A stretch of DNA of 33,844 nucleotides from a virus. A program made the position numbers and the translations under genes. This document shows, piece by piece, positions 13,299 to 19,913 of the stretch. Each line of letters opens with the position of its first letter. Within the stretch, counting starts at the first letter, position 1. The stretch lies in IMG/VR virus record IMGVR_UViG_3300033179_000005, positions 1 through 33,844 of that record. One strand, given 5' to 3'. A model generated the notes under the pieces. It had not been told where the DNA came from, made no database searches, and saw only the letters and a program-made list of their open reading frames with translations.

Positions 13299-14411
13299 AT
13301 GGCAACGAAATGGACGACCGAAGAGCAGCAAGCCGTCGCGGATGAAGGCGTGCGCTTGTGGAGTGCTGGCAAGGCTTCCTCGCTGATGAAAGCATTCGAC
13401 CTGGCGCAGAGCGTCATCCCGAAGGCCCGGCGCAGGACGATTTCAACGACAAGCAAAGTCCCGTGGTTCGTGTCCGCGCTCAGAGTCCCCAAGAAGGCAC
13501 CAGATCAGCCGCAGAGCGCAAAGCCGCAACAGATTGCTACAGAATCATCACTATCCGAAAAAAACGCCTCTGAGGGCGAATCCGCCAGCCGGCGGCGTGT
13601 GGTCTGGAGCGAGGCCGAGCAGAAGCTGATTTGCACCAACGCAGCGCGCCTGCTCCATGACCTGCAAGCGAACGGCCCGCGCGATGCAATGGAGAAAGCG
13701 CAGCTCGTCGTCCTCCCTCCTGAGCGGCAGCGGCATATCGCCTCGATGACTACCCTCGCGGGCTGGTATCCCGATGGACTGAAGCATGCGAGCGCAGCGC
13801 TGCGCCGCGAACTCGACAAAGCGGCTCAGGCGAAGGCTCGGGATGAAGCGGCGGCAGCGGCAGCAGCAGCGCAGCCGGTGGCCGAAGTCCAAGCGCTCCC
13901 CGCCGTTGTCACCCCCACGACATCAGCGGTCGCATCGATCTTCGGAGACTGGACGCACATACGCGAGCACTTGGTGCAGGAGATCGCGAGCCTCGTCGCC
14001 GAGGGCATTCATCGCGGCCTTGCGAGCGTGCAGCTTGCCGCGCCGCAGGACACCACACCGGCGCGACACACCCCTTTCGTCGTTGATCCCCATCCGAAGA
14101 TTCGACCTCCATCGGTCCTCGTGGCAGGACTGAAGGACGCGACAGCCTCGCAGATCAAAGCCGAGTTCGGATCGAAACTCGATCTCCGTTTCATCACGCC
14201 CGACAAGTCGAAGGACCAGCTCCGGCAGATGACCGAGCAGGCCGAGACAACCATCGCGGTGACCGACTTCCTCTCGCACTCGCACACCGACATCATCAAG
14301 GCGCGTTCAAAGCATCACGTCGAATGCAGCGGCGGCATGACGAGCTTGCGGCAGCACCTTGCGAACATCGCCGGGCTGCAATTGAACGGCAGCAGCGCGC
14401 ACGCAGGCTGA
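13299..14411 (+). CDS. Two-repeat Myb-like plus DUF2325-like protein
   Basis: A 370-residue protein with three parts. Residues 4-57 (KWTTEEQQAVADEGVRLW ... KARRRTISTTSKVPWF) and 102-156 (VWSEAEQKLICTNAARLL ... PERQRHIASMTTLAGW) are two related copies of a Myb/SANT-like or HTH unit. Residues 172-195 are an Ala-rich linker with an 8-Ala run. The C-terminal part, 271-357, contains SVLVAGLKDATASQI and an LSHSHTDIIKARSKHHVEC segment, resembling DUF2325-type domains (conserved D/F-x-SH and a late GG). It follows a terminator and so probably has its own promoter. AGGAG lies about 10 bases before the ATG. A DNA-binding sensor or regulator is plausible; the function is unknown. Confidence 0.68.
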   Translation: MATKWTTEEQQAVADEGVRLWSAGKASSLMKAFDLAQSVIPKARRRTISTTSKVPWFVSALRVPKKAPDQPQSAKPQQIATESSLSEKNASEGESASRRRVVWSEAEQKLICTNAARLLHDLQANGPRDAMEKAQLVVLPPERQRHIASMTTLAGWYPDGLKHASAALRRELDKAAQAKARDEAAAAAAAAQPVAEVQALPAVVTPTTSAVASIFGDWTHIREHLVQEIASLVAEGIHRGLASVQLAAPQDTTPARHTPFVVDPHPKIRPPSVLVAGLKDATASQIKAEFGSKLDLRFITPDKSKDQLRQMTEQAETTIAVTDFLSHSHTDIIKARSKHHVECSGGMTSLRQHLANIAGLQLNGSSAHAG

Positions 14412-14415
14412 AGCC

Positions 14416-14889
14416 ATGCTGTTGGACACTCGACCGCCGCGCGGCGGCGGTGGCGCCGAGCCATGGCGCGACGAGCCGAACCGCGTCGCGTGGCGCGATG
14501 CTGCGACCGGGCTGCAATGCCTGATCCTTCGCGGGCCGCTCGGGGCCCTCAACGGCTACGTGCGCGTGCCGCGCGACCACCCTCTGCACGGCAAGCGCTG
14601 CGGTCAGCGCCGCGTCGAGCGCGGGCTCGTTGTGCATGGCGGGCTCACGTTCTCGGGCTGCCTTCGCACTCGAAGCATGAAGCGCGGGCATTGGTTCGGG
14701 TTCGATTGCGCGCACTGGCGCGACCTCGTGCCGGGGTTGATTGAGCTGCGCGCGGGCCTGCCCGAAGAGCTGGCCGAAATGCTCGCCCAAAACCAAGGCG
14801 CCCCGCTCGAGGTCTATCGGCCTGTCAGCTACGTGCGTGACGAGTGCACAGCGCTCGCGCAGCAGCTCGCACGGAAGGGGACACGATGA
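14416..14889 (+). CDS. Conserved hypothetical phage protein
   Basis: A 157-residue protein with LRGPLGALNGYVRVPRDHPLHGKRC (about 39-63), VHGGLTFSGC (74-83) and HWFGFDCAHWRDLVPG (92-107). The GYV-VP-HP-HGK and HGGLTF...WFGFDCAH blocks recur in phage proteins of unknown function. Conserved His, Asp and Cys suggest a metal-binding or enzymatic site, but no reaction can be named. It starts 5 bases after the preceding gene and opens a run of overlapping genes that extends to 18586. Confidence 0.68.
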   Translation: MLLDTRPPRGGGGAEPWRDEPNRVAWRDAATGLQCLILRGPLGALNGYVRVPRDHPLHGKRCGQRRVERGLVVHGGLTFSGCLRTRSMKRGHWFGFDCAHWRDLVPGLIELRAGLPEELAEMLAQNQGAPLEVYRPVSYVRDECTALAQQLARKGTR

Positions 14890-15506
14890 GCCCGGACCTC
14901 GCCTACATCAGCTCGACCCTGAAAGGCGCGACAGCGAAGATGACGCTCCGCGAGAAGAGCGAGGCGCGCGAGTGCTTCGAGCATTGGCGCAGTGAGTGCC
15001 AGCGCATCGGCCCCAACCCCCCCGAGGTCGTCGCGCACACCGTGCACGCCATCATCGACGAGCGCATGCAGCACATGCTCGCCACGTCCGTGCATGGCCC
15101 CGATGTGCAGTGCCGCAAAGGCTGCGCATCGTGTTGCCGATTGCAAGTCGATGTGTATGCCCACGAGGCCGAGCTGCTGCACCTCATCGCGCGCGTGGAC
15201 GGCATCGAGATCGATGCAGAGAAGCTCGCGCGACAGGCTTCGATGCCGTGGCATCAACTACCGATCGAGGATCGGCGCTGCCTCTTTCTGAGTGCTGACA
15301 ACGAGTGCAGGGTTTACGAACACCGGCCCGGCGCTTGCCGTAAGTACATGGTGAAGTCAGAGCCTGATTTGTGCGACATGGACAAGCACCCGGGCGGTGA
15401 GGTCGCGATCGTTTTCAGCATGGAGGCCGAAATCATCAGCTCGGCCGCGATGACGGTCTACGGCGCTGACAACATGGCAGCGATGCTGCTCAAGACACGG
15501 GGGTAA
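14886..15506 (+). CDS. YkgJ-family cysteine-cluster protein
   Basis: A 206-residue protein of the YkgJ (CxxCxxCC-type, metal-binding) family. The first cluster CRKGCASCC covers Cys76, 80, 83 and 84. Later cysteines sit in RRCLFL (132), NECRVYEHRPGACRKY (141 and 151) and DLCDM (163), matching the family spacing that binds Zn or an Fe-S centre. The family is widespread in bacteria but poorly understood. Here it overlaps the previous gene by ATGA and lies in a phage operon of small genes. The start at 14886 was chosen over an upstream in-frame ATG because of this overlap. Confidence 0.82.
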   Translation: MSPDLAYISSTLKGATAKMTLREKSEARECFEHWRSECQRIGPNPPEVVAHTVHAIIDERMQHMLATSVHGPDVQCRKGCASCCRLQVDVYAHEAELLHLIARVDGIEIDAEKLARQASMPWHQLPIEDRRCLFLSADNECRVYEHRPGACRKYMVKSEPDLCDMDKHPGGEVAIVFSMEAEIISSAAMTVYGADNMAAMLLKTRG

Positions 15507-15511
15507 GAACA

Positions 15512-15748
15512 ATGATCGCTGCTAAGGCTTTTTTCGTCGTCACTGCTGGTGTGCTGCTCGATGAGCCGATGCCCGAGCACTCGCGACAGTGGGGCTACAC
15601 CTCGCAGGACCATGAAGCCGATGCGAAGCTCGAGCATCACGAGCGCACGGCCTTTGAGACTCGGCGCGATGAAGCGCTCGCCTATGCGCGCGACCGCATC
15701 GACCCCGCCAATGTGAATTGGGTGCGGCTGGAGTTCGTGTGGCTCTGA
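15512..15748 (+). CDS. Hypothetical small phage protein
   Basis: A 78-residue protein, MIAAKAFFVVTAGVLLDEPMPEHS with a short hydrophobic N-terminus (about residues 3-16) and a charged helical remainder (HHERTAFETRRDEALAYARDRI) ending in VRLEFVWL. The hydrophobic run is short for a membrane helix. It begins 5 bases after the YkgJ stop. No family is recognised. Confidence 0.55.
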   Translation: MIAAKAFFVVTAGVLLDEPMPEHSRQWGYTSQDHEADAKLEHHERTAFETRRDEALAYARDRIDPANVNWVRLEFVWL

Positions 15749-15765
15749 CCGATGCACTTCTCAGC

Positions 15766-15972
15766 ATGTGGGTGATTTACGACCACCCGAGCGACTTGCC
15801 CGAGCACATCGTGGCGCGGCGGCACGAAGTGCATGCGACCGGGCCGATGCCCACCGACGACCTGATCCTCGGCAACAGCGTGAGGTCCGTGCGCGCCCAA
15901 TTGCCGCAAGGCTTGGATTGCTTGCCGCGCGCGCCTGGAGATGATCCGCACATCATCGAGGTGTGGCTATGA
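15766..15972 (+). CDS. Small conserved phage protein, MWVIYDHP type
   Basis: A 68-residue protein starting MWVIYDHPSDLPEHIVARRHEV and ending DDPHIIEVWL. Proteins with this opening occur widely in phages and prophages of proteobacteria, always small and uncharacterised. I chose ATG 15766 because it reproduces that N-terminus; GTG at 15739 with GGAG upstream is an alternative overlapping the previous gene. The stop overlaps the next start (ATGA). Confidence 0.62.
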   Translation: MWVIYDHPSDLPEHIVARRHEVHATGPMPTDDLILGNSVRSVRAQLPQGLDCLPRAPGDDPHIIEVWL

Positions 15973-16205
15973 CGCGCGTGACGCGGCAGGACGTGGCTGC
16001 TGCAAGCGCAGCGCTCGCGCAGCATCTGCAATCGCTGCGCCGGGCCGAGCCAGTGTCGAAAGCCAAGCCGGTCAAGTGCGACTGCCTGAACTGGTGCGGC
16101 GATGACCCGTGGCTAGAGGATGGTCGCGCGAAGAAGTGCGCGACCTATGCAGCGCTGCACCCGCCCAAGTGTTCCCACTGCGGTGGCACGGGGTACGAGC
16201 CATGA
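15969..16205 (+). CDS. Small zinc-finger-like protein
   Basis: A 78-residue protein. The first 30 residues are an Ala-rich helix (RQDVAAASAALAQHLQSL). The rest holds CDCLNWCGDDPWL around 36-48 and KCATYAALHPPKCSHCGGTGYE at the end, giving two Cys clusters likely to bind zinc. The CSHCGGTGYE ending resembles DnaJ-type zinc knuckles. It overlaps both neighbours by ATGA. Function unknown. Confidence 0.62.
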   Translation: MTRVTRQDVAAASAALAQHLQSLRRAEPVSKAKPVKCDCLNWCGDDPWLEDGRAKKCATYAALHPPKCSHCGGTGYEP

Positions 16206-16564
16206 ACGACACGACCGACAACATCACAGCGCTGCCGACCGCGACTGCGTTGCCTGACAACCCGCTCGGCATCGCGCAGAGACATCCGGGCTTCTGCAAT
16301 CACGAGTCGGTGCTGCTCGATGAGCACTCGCGCACTGTGCAGTGCGCCAAGTGCGGCGCGACGCTCGAGCCTTTCAGTTTCTTGCTCGGCAATGCGCGCT
16401 TGATCGAGCGGGCTTGGCAGAGTCATCGCGAGGTGTCGAGGATCGCGAAAGAGATCGCCGAGCGTGTGCACATGCTGAAGAAAGAAGAGTTGCGACTGCG
16501 CGCGATGGTCAAGCGTTTGCAAGACAAGAGCGGCGCAGTCTTGGACGTGCGAGGGAAGCTATGA
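16202..16564 (+). CDS. Zinc-ribbon plus coiled-coil phage protein
   Basis: A 120-residue protein. Residues 30-60 include GFCNHESVLLDEHSRTVQCAKCGATLEPFSFL, a Cys/His zinc ribbon with CNH and CxxC. The C-terminal half (SRIAKEIAERVHMLKKEELRLRAMVKRLQDKSG) is a strong coiled coil. The ribbon-coil arrangement suggests an oligomeric nucleic-acid-binding protein. The ATG overlaps the stop of the preceding gene; a longer upstream frame reads through it and is rejected. Confidence 0.65.
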   Translation: MNDTTDNITALPTATALPDNPLGIAQRHPGFCNHESVLLDEHSRTVQCAKCGATLEPFSFLLGNARLIERAWQSHREVSRIAKEIAERVHMLKKEELRLRAMVKRLQDKSGAVLDVRGKL

Positions 16565-16800
16565 ACACATTTCACCGCGGCCAGTTCGTGCAGATCACCT
16601 ACGGCGGCGAGACGATCGAGGCCATGGTGATGCTCGCCTCAGCTAACAGCCGGTCGCTCATGCTCGGCTTCAAGGGCGTGCTGTACGCGCACGGCGGCGT
16701 GTACCCCGGCGCAATGCCGGTGCTGATGGATGACGAGGGCGTGTATCGCGACCTCGTGAAAAACCAGCCGGTGCAGATTCAAGCGCGGACCATGCAATGA
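16561..16800 (+). CDS. Small beta-rich phage protein
   Basis: A 79-residue protein, MNTFHRGQFVQITYGGETIE, followed by MVMLASANSRSLMLGFKGVL and a C-terminal VYRDLVKNQPVQIQ. Alternating hydrophobic residues suggest a small beta barrel, as in SH3-like or Sm-like adaptors. The ATGA overlap with the previous stop decides the start. No family is recognised. Confidence 0.6.
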   Translation: MNTFHRGQFVQITYGGETIEAMVMLASANSRSLMLGFKGVLYAHGGVYPGAMPVLMDDEGVYRDLVKNQPVQIQARTMQ

Positions 16801-17018
16801 GCAATGCCCGAGAGCGAATCCTCGAGCGCCGGCTGCAAGCCGCGCACATCGGCCGACCGAAGAGGCCGCGCCGTATCTCGATGCTGTTTGAAGGGCGCGT
16901 TTACAGCGGGCATGCGAGCACGCACAAGCTACGGTCAGGGCGTCGCTATAACTTGCGCCTGCGCATCTGGCGCAGGTTTCACACGGTGCCCATGTTCGGG
17001 CCGAAAGGACAACCATGA
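16797..17018 (+). CDS. Very basic small protein
   Basis: A 73-residue protein with many Arg and Lys residues (RERILERRLQAAHIGRPKRPRRISM, RYNLRLRIWRRF), suggesting nucleic-acid binding. It starts at ATG 16797 in the ATGA overlap. A frame beginning at 16804 overlaps it and is rejected because it breaks the chain of overlaps. Function unknown. Confidence 0.55.
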   Translation: MSNARERILERRLQAAHIGRPKRPRRISMLFEGRVYSGHASTHKLRSGRRYNLRLRIWRRFHTVPMFGPKGQP

Positions 17019-17425
17019 CGGCGGGCGCGGGCAAGTATGACGAGCTGTGCACACAGGTGCGCGAGCAGGCAAACGCCGATGGCGTGGTGCTGTTGATCGT
17101 GAACGGCAGACACGGCAACGGCTTCAGCGTGCAGGCACCGATCGACGTGCATGCCACGCTGCCGACCGTGCTCGAGTCGATCGCTGAAGGCATTCGCGAA
17201 GATTGGACCGGCGACAATGCCGGCCCCATGACCGACCACCACACCGCGGCATTTACGCTGCTCACCCTCGGCAAAGCTGCCGGCATGCTCGACCGCGAGG
17301 ACATCCGCAGCAAGGTGCTCGATGCGCTGCGCGGCGGCACGCTAAACCCGCACTACCTCGTGAAGCTGCGCGATCAGTTGACCGAGGTTCTGATCGCGAG
17401 CCGACCCGTGGAACCGAACGCATGA
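17015..17425 (+). CDS. Conserved phage protein with CTD-like helix
   Basis: A 136-residue protein, with a beta-strand core GVVLLIVNGRHGNGFSVQAP at about 23-42 and a helical tail (MTDHHTAAFTLLTLGKAAGMLDREDIRSKVLDALRGG). The GNGFSVQAP phrase is common in phage proteins of unknown role located in small-gene blocks like this. ATGA overlaps link it to both neighbours. Confidence 0.62.
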   Translation: MTAGAGKYDELCTQVREQANADGVVLLIVNGRHGNGFSVQAPIDVHATLPTVLESIAEGIREDWTGDNAGPMTDHHTAAFTLLTLGKAAGMLDREDIRSKVLDALRGGTLNPHYLVKLRDQLTEVLIASRPVEPNA

Positions 17426-18087
17426 CGAACGAACTACGCGCAGGCTTGCCGCCGCTGCCGCCGAAGATGCAGCGCCTCTACATCGACAGGCGCGGGTTTC
17501 CGGTGCCGTTCTTCGTCGCGATGGTCAACGGCGAGCCCGACCACCGGGTTGTCGATCCGCGCGCGATGCAGGTCTGCCTGCGTCAGTTCCGGTGCTGGAT
17601 TTGCGGCGGGCCCCTCGGCCGGTTCCGTTCGTTCACGATCGGCCCGATGTGCGCGCTCAATCGCATCAACAGCGAGCCGCCGTCACACCTCGAGTGCGCG
17701 CGCTATGCGATGACTGCCTGCCCGTTTTTGTCCAGGCCGCACGCGAAGCGCCGCGAGGGCGGCATGCCGGATCAGCCGCTGAATCAGCCGGCCGGCGTGC
17801 ACCTCGACCGCAACCCCGGAGTTGCGCTGATCTGGACGACGCGCACTTTCAAGCCCTTCAAGGCTTCAGATGGTGTGCTCTTCGACCTCGGGCCCGCCGA
17901 GTCAATGGAGTGGTACGCAGAGGGGCGCGCTGCCACGCGCGCCGAGATCGATGAGTCGATCGCCTCAGGGCTGCAAAAGCTGATCGAAGCGGCGGGGGTT
18001 GACCGCGACGAGAACGACCTGCGCGAGCTGCAACGGCGCATCGATGAGCTGCGCGGCGTCCTCGATCTGGCGTTTGCAGAGGCCTGA
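17422..18087 (+). CDS. Hypothetical phage protein with Cys motif
   Basis: A 221-residue protein. The N-terminal half has FRCWICGGPLGRFRSFTIGPMCALNRINSEPPSHLECARYAMTACPF (about 52-98), with CxxC and three further Cys, a likely metal site. The later part reads TTRTFKPFKASDGVLFDLGPAESMEWYAEGRAATRAEI and ends in a helix. Proteins with the RCWICG..LG..FTIGPMCA..R..SEPP..C phrase are seen in phages and predicted to be enzymes or zinc proteins, with no proven role. The ATG overlaps the upstream stop. Confidence 0.68.
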   Translation: MTNELRAGLPPLPPKMQRLYIDRRGFPVPFFVAMVNGEPDHRVVDPRAMQVCLRQFRCWICGGPLGRFRSFTIGPMCALNRINSEPPSHLECARYAMTACPFLSRPHAKRREGGMPDQPLNQPAGVHLDRNPGVALIWTTRTFKPFKASDGVLFDLGPAESMEWYAEGRAATRAEIDESIASGLQKLIEAAGVDRDENDLRELQRRIDELRGVLDLAFAEA

Positions 18088-18089
18088 CC

Positions 18090-18392
18090 ATGAACACCGA
18101 ACTCGAACAGATGAGCCCGGCCGAGCTGTCAGCGCTACACGATGTGCTTCTGAAGGCTATCGAGCAGATGGATCGGAACGTCCTGCACTTTCGACGGCTG
18201 CGGCTCTTTCTCGCATGGGGCGGGCTCGCGCTGGCCGCGGCCTCGACGGCTGCGCTGTTCGTGGCCGAGAACGTCGTGCAGTTCACGCTCGGCGGCATGC
18301 AGGCCGCGCTTTGGATCGTGATCGCACTGATGAATTTCGGCGGGCCATCGGTTACCGAATTGCTCGCGAAGTGCATCAGAAAGCGGCCATGA
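18090..18392 (+). CDS. Two-helix membrane protein
   Basis: A 100-residue protein with a soluble, charged N-terminal 35 residues and two hydrophobic segments: LFLAWGGLALAAASTAALFVA (about 39-59) and FTLGGMQAALWIVIALMNFGG (about 65-85), ending in a basic KCIRKRP tail. This suits a hairpin inner-membrane protein with both ends inside. It lies 2 bases after the preceding stop. A holin is possible in principle, but it is on the opposite strand from the lysis genes, so superinfection exclusion or an accessory role is as likely. Confidence 0.62.
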   Translation: MNTELEQMSPAELSALHDVLLKAIEQMDRNVLHFRRLRLFLAWGGLALAAASTAALFVAENVVQFTLGGMQAALWIVIALMNFGGPSVTELLAKCIRKRP

Positions 18393-18586
18393 AGACAAAG
18401 CGCGCCACGGTCAGCCGCACCGAAGAGCAGCACGCCGTGCGAATGCTCGACGATGGTTTTGCGCAGGCGCGCGAAGCGATCGAAGAGGCTGCGTGGCTGA
18501 TCTGGAACTCGATACGCAAATTCGACGGCGACCCGTCCGACCAGCTCGGCCACCCGATCGAGTGCGGGTGCATCTACTGCAATTGA
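18389..18586 (+). CDS. Small hypothetical protein ending the accessory operon
   Basis: A 65-residue protein, MKTKRATVSRTEEQHAVRML, with a helical middle and a C-terminal PIECGCIYCN Cys cluster (three Cys in six residues). The start overlaps the previous stop as ATGA. It is the last plus-strand gene before the convergent lysis genes; a repeat element begins 5 bases after its stop. Confidence 0.6.
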   Translation: MKTKRATVSRTEEQHAVRMLDDGFAQAREAIEEAAWLIWNSIRKFDGDPSDQLGHPIECGCIYCN

Positions 18587-18590
18587 GCTG

Positions 18591-18622
18591 CTACTTAGCA
18601 TCTACTTAGGGTCTAAGTAGAT
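18591..18622. repeat. Three 8-bp CTACTTAG units at 11-bp spacing
   Basis: CTACTTAG starts at 18591 and at 18602, and its inverse CTAAGTAG starts at 18613, each exactly 11 bp apart. The last two form a perfect 10-bp inverted repeat ATCTACTTAG / CTAAGTAGAT with a 3-base loop (18600-18622). This A/T-rich element lies between convergent operons. There is no U-tract, so it is not a canonical terminator on either strand. Confidence 0.65.
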
Positions 18623-18681
18623 TGCCCTCGATCTGAGGCGCTCGCAGGCCTTCCCGCTATGGTTGCTCACCCGCAGCGCTT

Positions 18682-19248
18682 TCAGCGCCCCAGGGCCCGA
18701 TCTGTGGCCTCTGCGCGGGCTTTTCTCAGCGCTTGATAGTCCGCGGCGCACTGCTCGCCGCTGATGCTGGCGCTGTCGGCGTAGCGAGCAACGATTCGGC
18801 CAGCCTCGTCCAGCCGGCCGAGCACGTCGGCGAGCAGATCGCCGGGCGTGCTGGCGGCTGGGCCTGCTGCGACAGCGGCGGCACTTCTGGCGGGGCCTCT
18901 ACAGCCGGCGGCAAGGGCGGCAGCGCGGTCGCGCAAGCGGCCAGCAGCGCTATCGGCAGCAGCCGCGTCCAGTGTCGCCAGGTCGCGCGCCTTTCGAGCC
19001 ACGACGGCATTTTCGTCCTGAGCATCTTTCCACTCCTGTTCGGTCGCGCGAAAGCGCTCGGCTTGCTCGCGCGCGGCCTGCTCCATGCGCGCATGTTCTG
19101 CGGCGCGGTCGCGCTGCTCGCTGGCCAGCGCGGCGCGCGCTTCGCTGAGCTGCACTGCCTTCACGCCGGCCAGCGCCACCGCAGCGGCGAGCGCAGCGCC
19201 AGCCGCCCATAGGGCTGCCTTGCCGGTGAGCAGGTCGAGCAGCGCCAT
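18682..19248 (-). CDS. Rz: Rz-like inner-membrane spanin
   Basis: A 188-residue protein with an N-terminal membrane helix (AALWAAGAALAAAVALAGVKAV, about 11-32) and a long charged coiled coil (about 33-100: SEARAALASEQRDRAAEHARMEQAAREQAERF). This is the i-spanin architecture, working in the last step of lysis to fuse inner and outer membranes. The C-terminal part is Ala-rich and ends in a helix that should meet Rz1. The gene immediately follows the endolysin and a lipoprotein-coding frame is nested within it. It is the last late gene. A 5-bp hairpin overlaps its stop. Confidence 0.8.
   Translation of the reverse strand: MALLDLLTGKAALWAAGAALAAAVALAGVKAVQLSEARAALASEQRDRAAEHARMEQAAREQAERFRATEQEWKDAQDENAVVARKARDLATLDAAAADSAAGRLRDRAAALAAGCRGPARSAAAVAAGPAASTPGDLLADVLGRLDEAGRIVARYADSASISGEQCAADYQALRKARAEATDRALGR
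18726..19010 (-). CDS. Rz1: Nested Rz1-like outer-membrane lipoprotein spanin
   Basis: A reading frame wholly inside the Rz gene in another frame. From the ATG at 19010 it encodes 94 residues: a positively charged leader (RRATWRHWTR), a hydrophobic core LLPIALLAAC forming a lipobox with Cys26, and then a Pro-rich mature part (ALPPLPPAVEAPPEVPPL). Basic leader, lipobox and Pro-rich body are the hallmarks of Rz1. A start at 19025 would add five residues. The nested arrangement is known from lambda. It partners with Rz across the periplasm. Confidence 0.78.
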   Translation of the reverse strand: MPSWLERRATWRHWTRLLPIALLAACATALPPLPPAVEAPPEVPPLSQQAQPPARPAICSPTCSAGWTRLAESLLATPTAPASAASSAPRTIKR

Positions 19249-19740
19249 TCAAGCGAGCGCGCCGCCGGCAGCAACAAACGCCGTGCGCAGGTCGGTCAAG
19301 TCGTTTTCGTGTTGGCCGTAGCCAGCCTTGGGCAACGATGCCCACCGGCTCGCGCACTTCGCCACTGCATCATCGAACCGGCCCGCCTCGATGTCGTTGA
19401 CTGCCTTGCACTCGCGGATCATCTGCACCGCGATTAAGTCCTGTGGGTTGTGCCCGAAGTCAGGCAATCCGAGCTGCATGCGGTAGACATCGAAGTAGCG
19501 CATGAGGATCTGATAGCGCCCGGCCGCGGTGGACTGCACCTCCATGTGCGTGCCATCCCTCGCCTTGATCATGAGCGTGATCAATTGCCGCGGGTGGTCT
19601 GCGTAGCTGTCGAACAGATGCACGTCATCCGGCGTCGAGCCGACCAGCACGTTATAGCCGTCGTCGCTCTGCGCCAGGATGTCAGGCCCTAGCTCGCTGT
19701 ACGCGATCATGTCGAGGAAGGCGCGCAGGTTCGGGCTCAT
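19249..19740 (-). CDS. R: Endolysin, lambda R-type lytic transglycosylase
   Basis: A 163-residue endolysin close to lambda gpR in size. Visible matches: AFLDMIAYSE with catalytic Glu16, DGYNVLVGS, YADHPRQLITL, STAAGRYQIL, YRMQLGLPDFG, and CASRWASLPKAGYGQHE. This enzyme cleaves the glycan chain of peptidoglycan, forming anhydro-sugars. It has no signal peptide or membrane anchor, so it needs a holin to cross the inner membrane. The ATG overlaps the stop of the upstream small gene (ATGA). Confidence 0.93.
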   Translation of the reverse strand: MSPNLRAFLDMIAYSELGPDILAQSDDGYNVLVGSTPDDVHLFDSYADHPRQLITLMIKARDGTHMEVQSTAAGRYQILMRYFDVYRMQLGLPDFGHNPQDLIAVQMIRECKAVNDIEAGRFDDAVAKCASRWASLPKAGYGQHENDLTDLRTAFVAAGGALA

Positions 19741-19913
19741 GGCTTGCCGACAGTCGGTTCGTTTGCCGCGGGGGTCACGGGCTGCGAAGGGTCACGGTAG
19801 AACTCGTGCCCGTCGCGCCAATCGCGAAACCAGTTCGGTCGGCCTTCAATCGGTGTTGGGGCTGGTGCCGGCGGGCGGTTCGTCGGGTTGCCGAGCGGGA
19901 AGTTCGTGCTCAT
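19737..19913 (-). CDS. Small Pro-rich hypothetical protein in lysis cassette
   Basis: A 58-residue hydrophilic protein, MSTNFPLGNPTNRPPAPAPTP, with PNWFRDWRDGHEFYRDPS in the middle and no membrane segment. The ATG at 19913 has GAAAGG upstream and overlaps the stop of the holin-like gene; its own stop overlaps the endolysin start. The position between holin and endolysin suggests a lysis-timing role, but nothing in the sequence shows it. Confidence 0.55.
   Translation of the reverse strand: MSTNFPLGNPTNRPPAPAPTPIEGRPNWFRDWRDGHEFYRDPSQPVTPAANEPTVGKP

Noticed and set aside
18090-18392. Two-helix membrane protein as the holin
   Set aside because: It is on the plus strand in the accessory operon, convergent with the lysis cassette, which has its own membrane protein directly ahead of the endolysin.
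18600-18622. The 10-bp inverted repeat as a rho-independent terminator
   Set aside because: The stem is A/T-rich and no U-tract follows on either strand; a third phased copy upstream points to a binding site instead.
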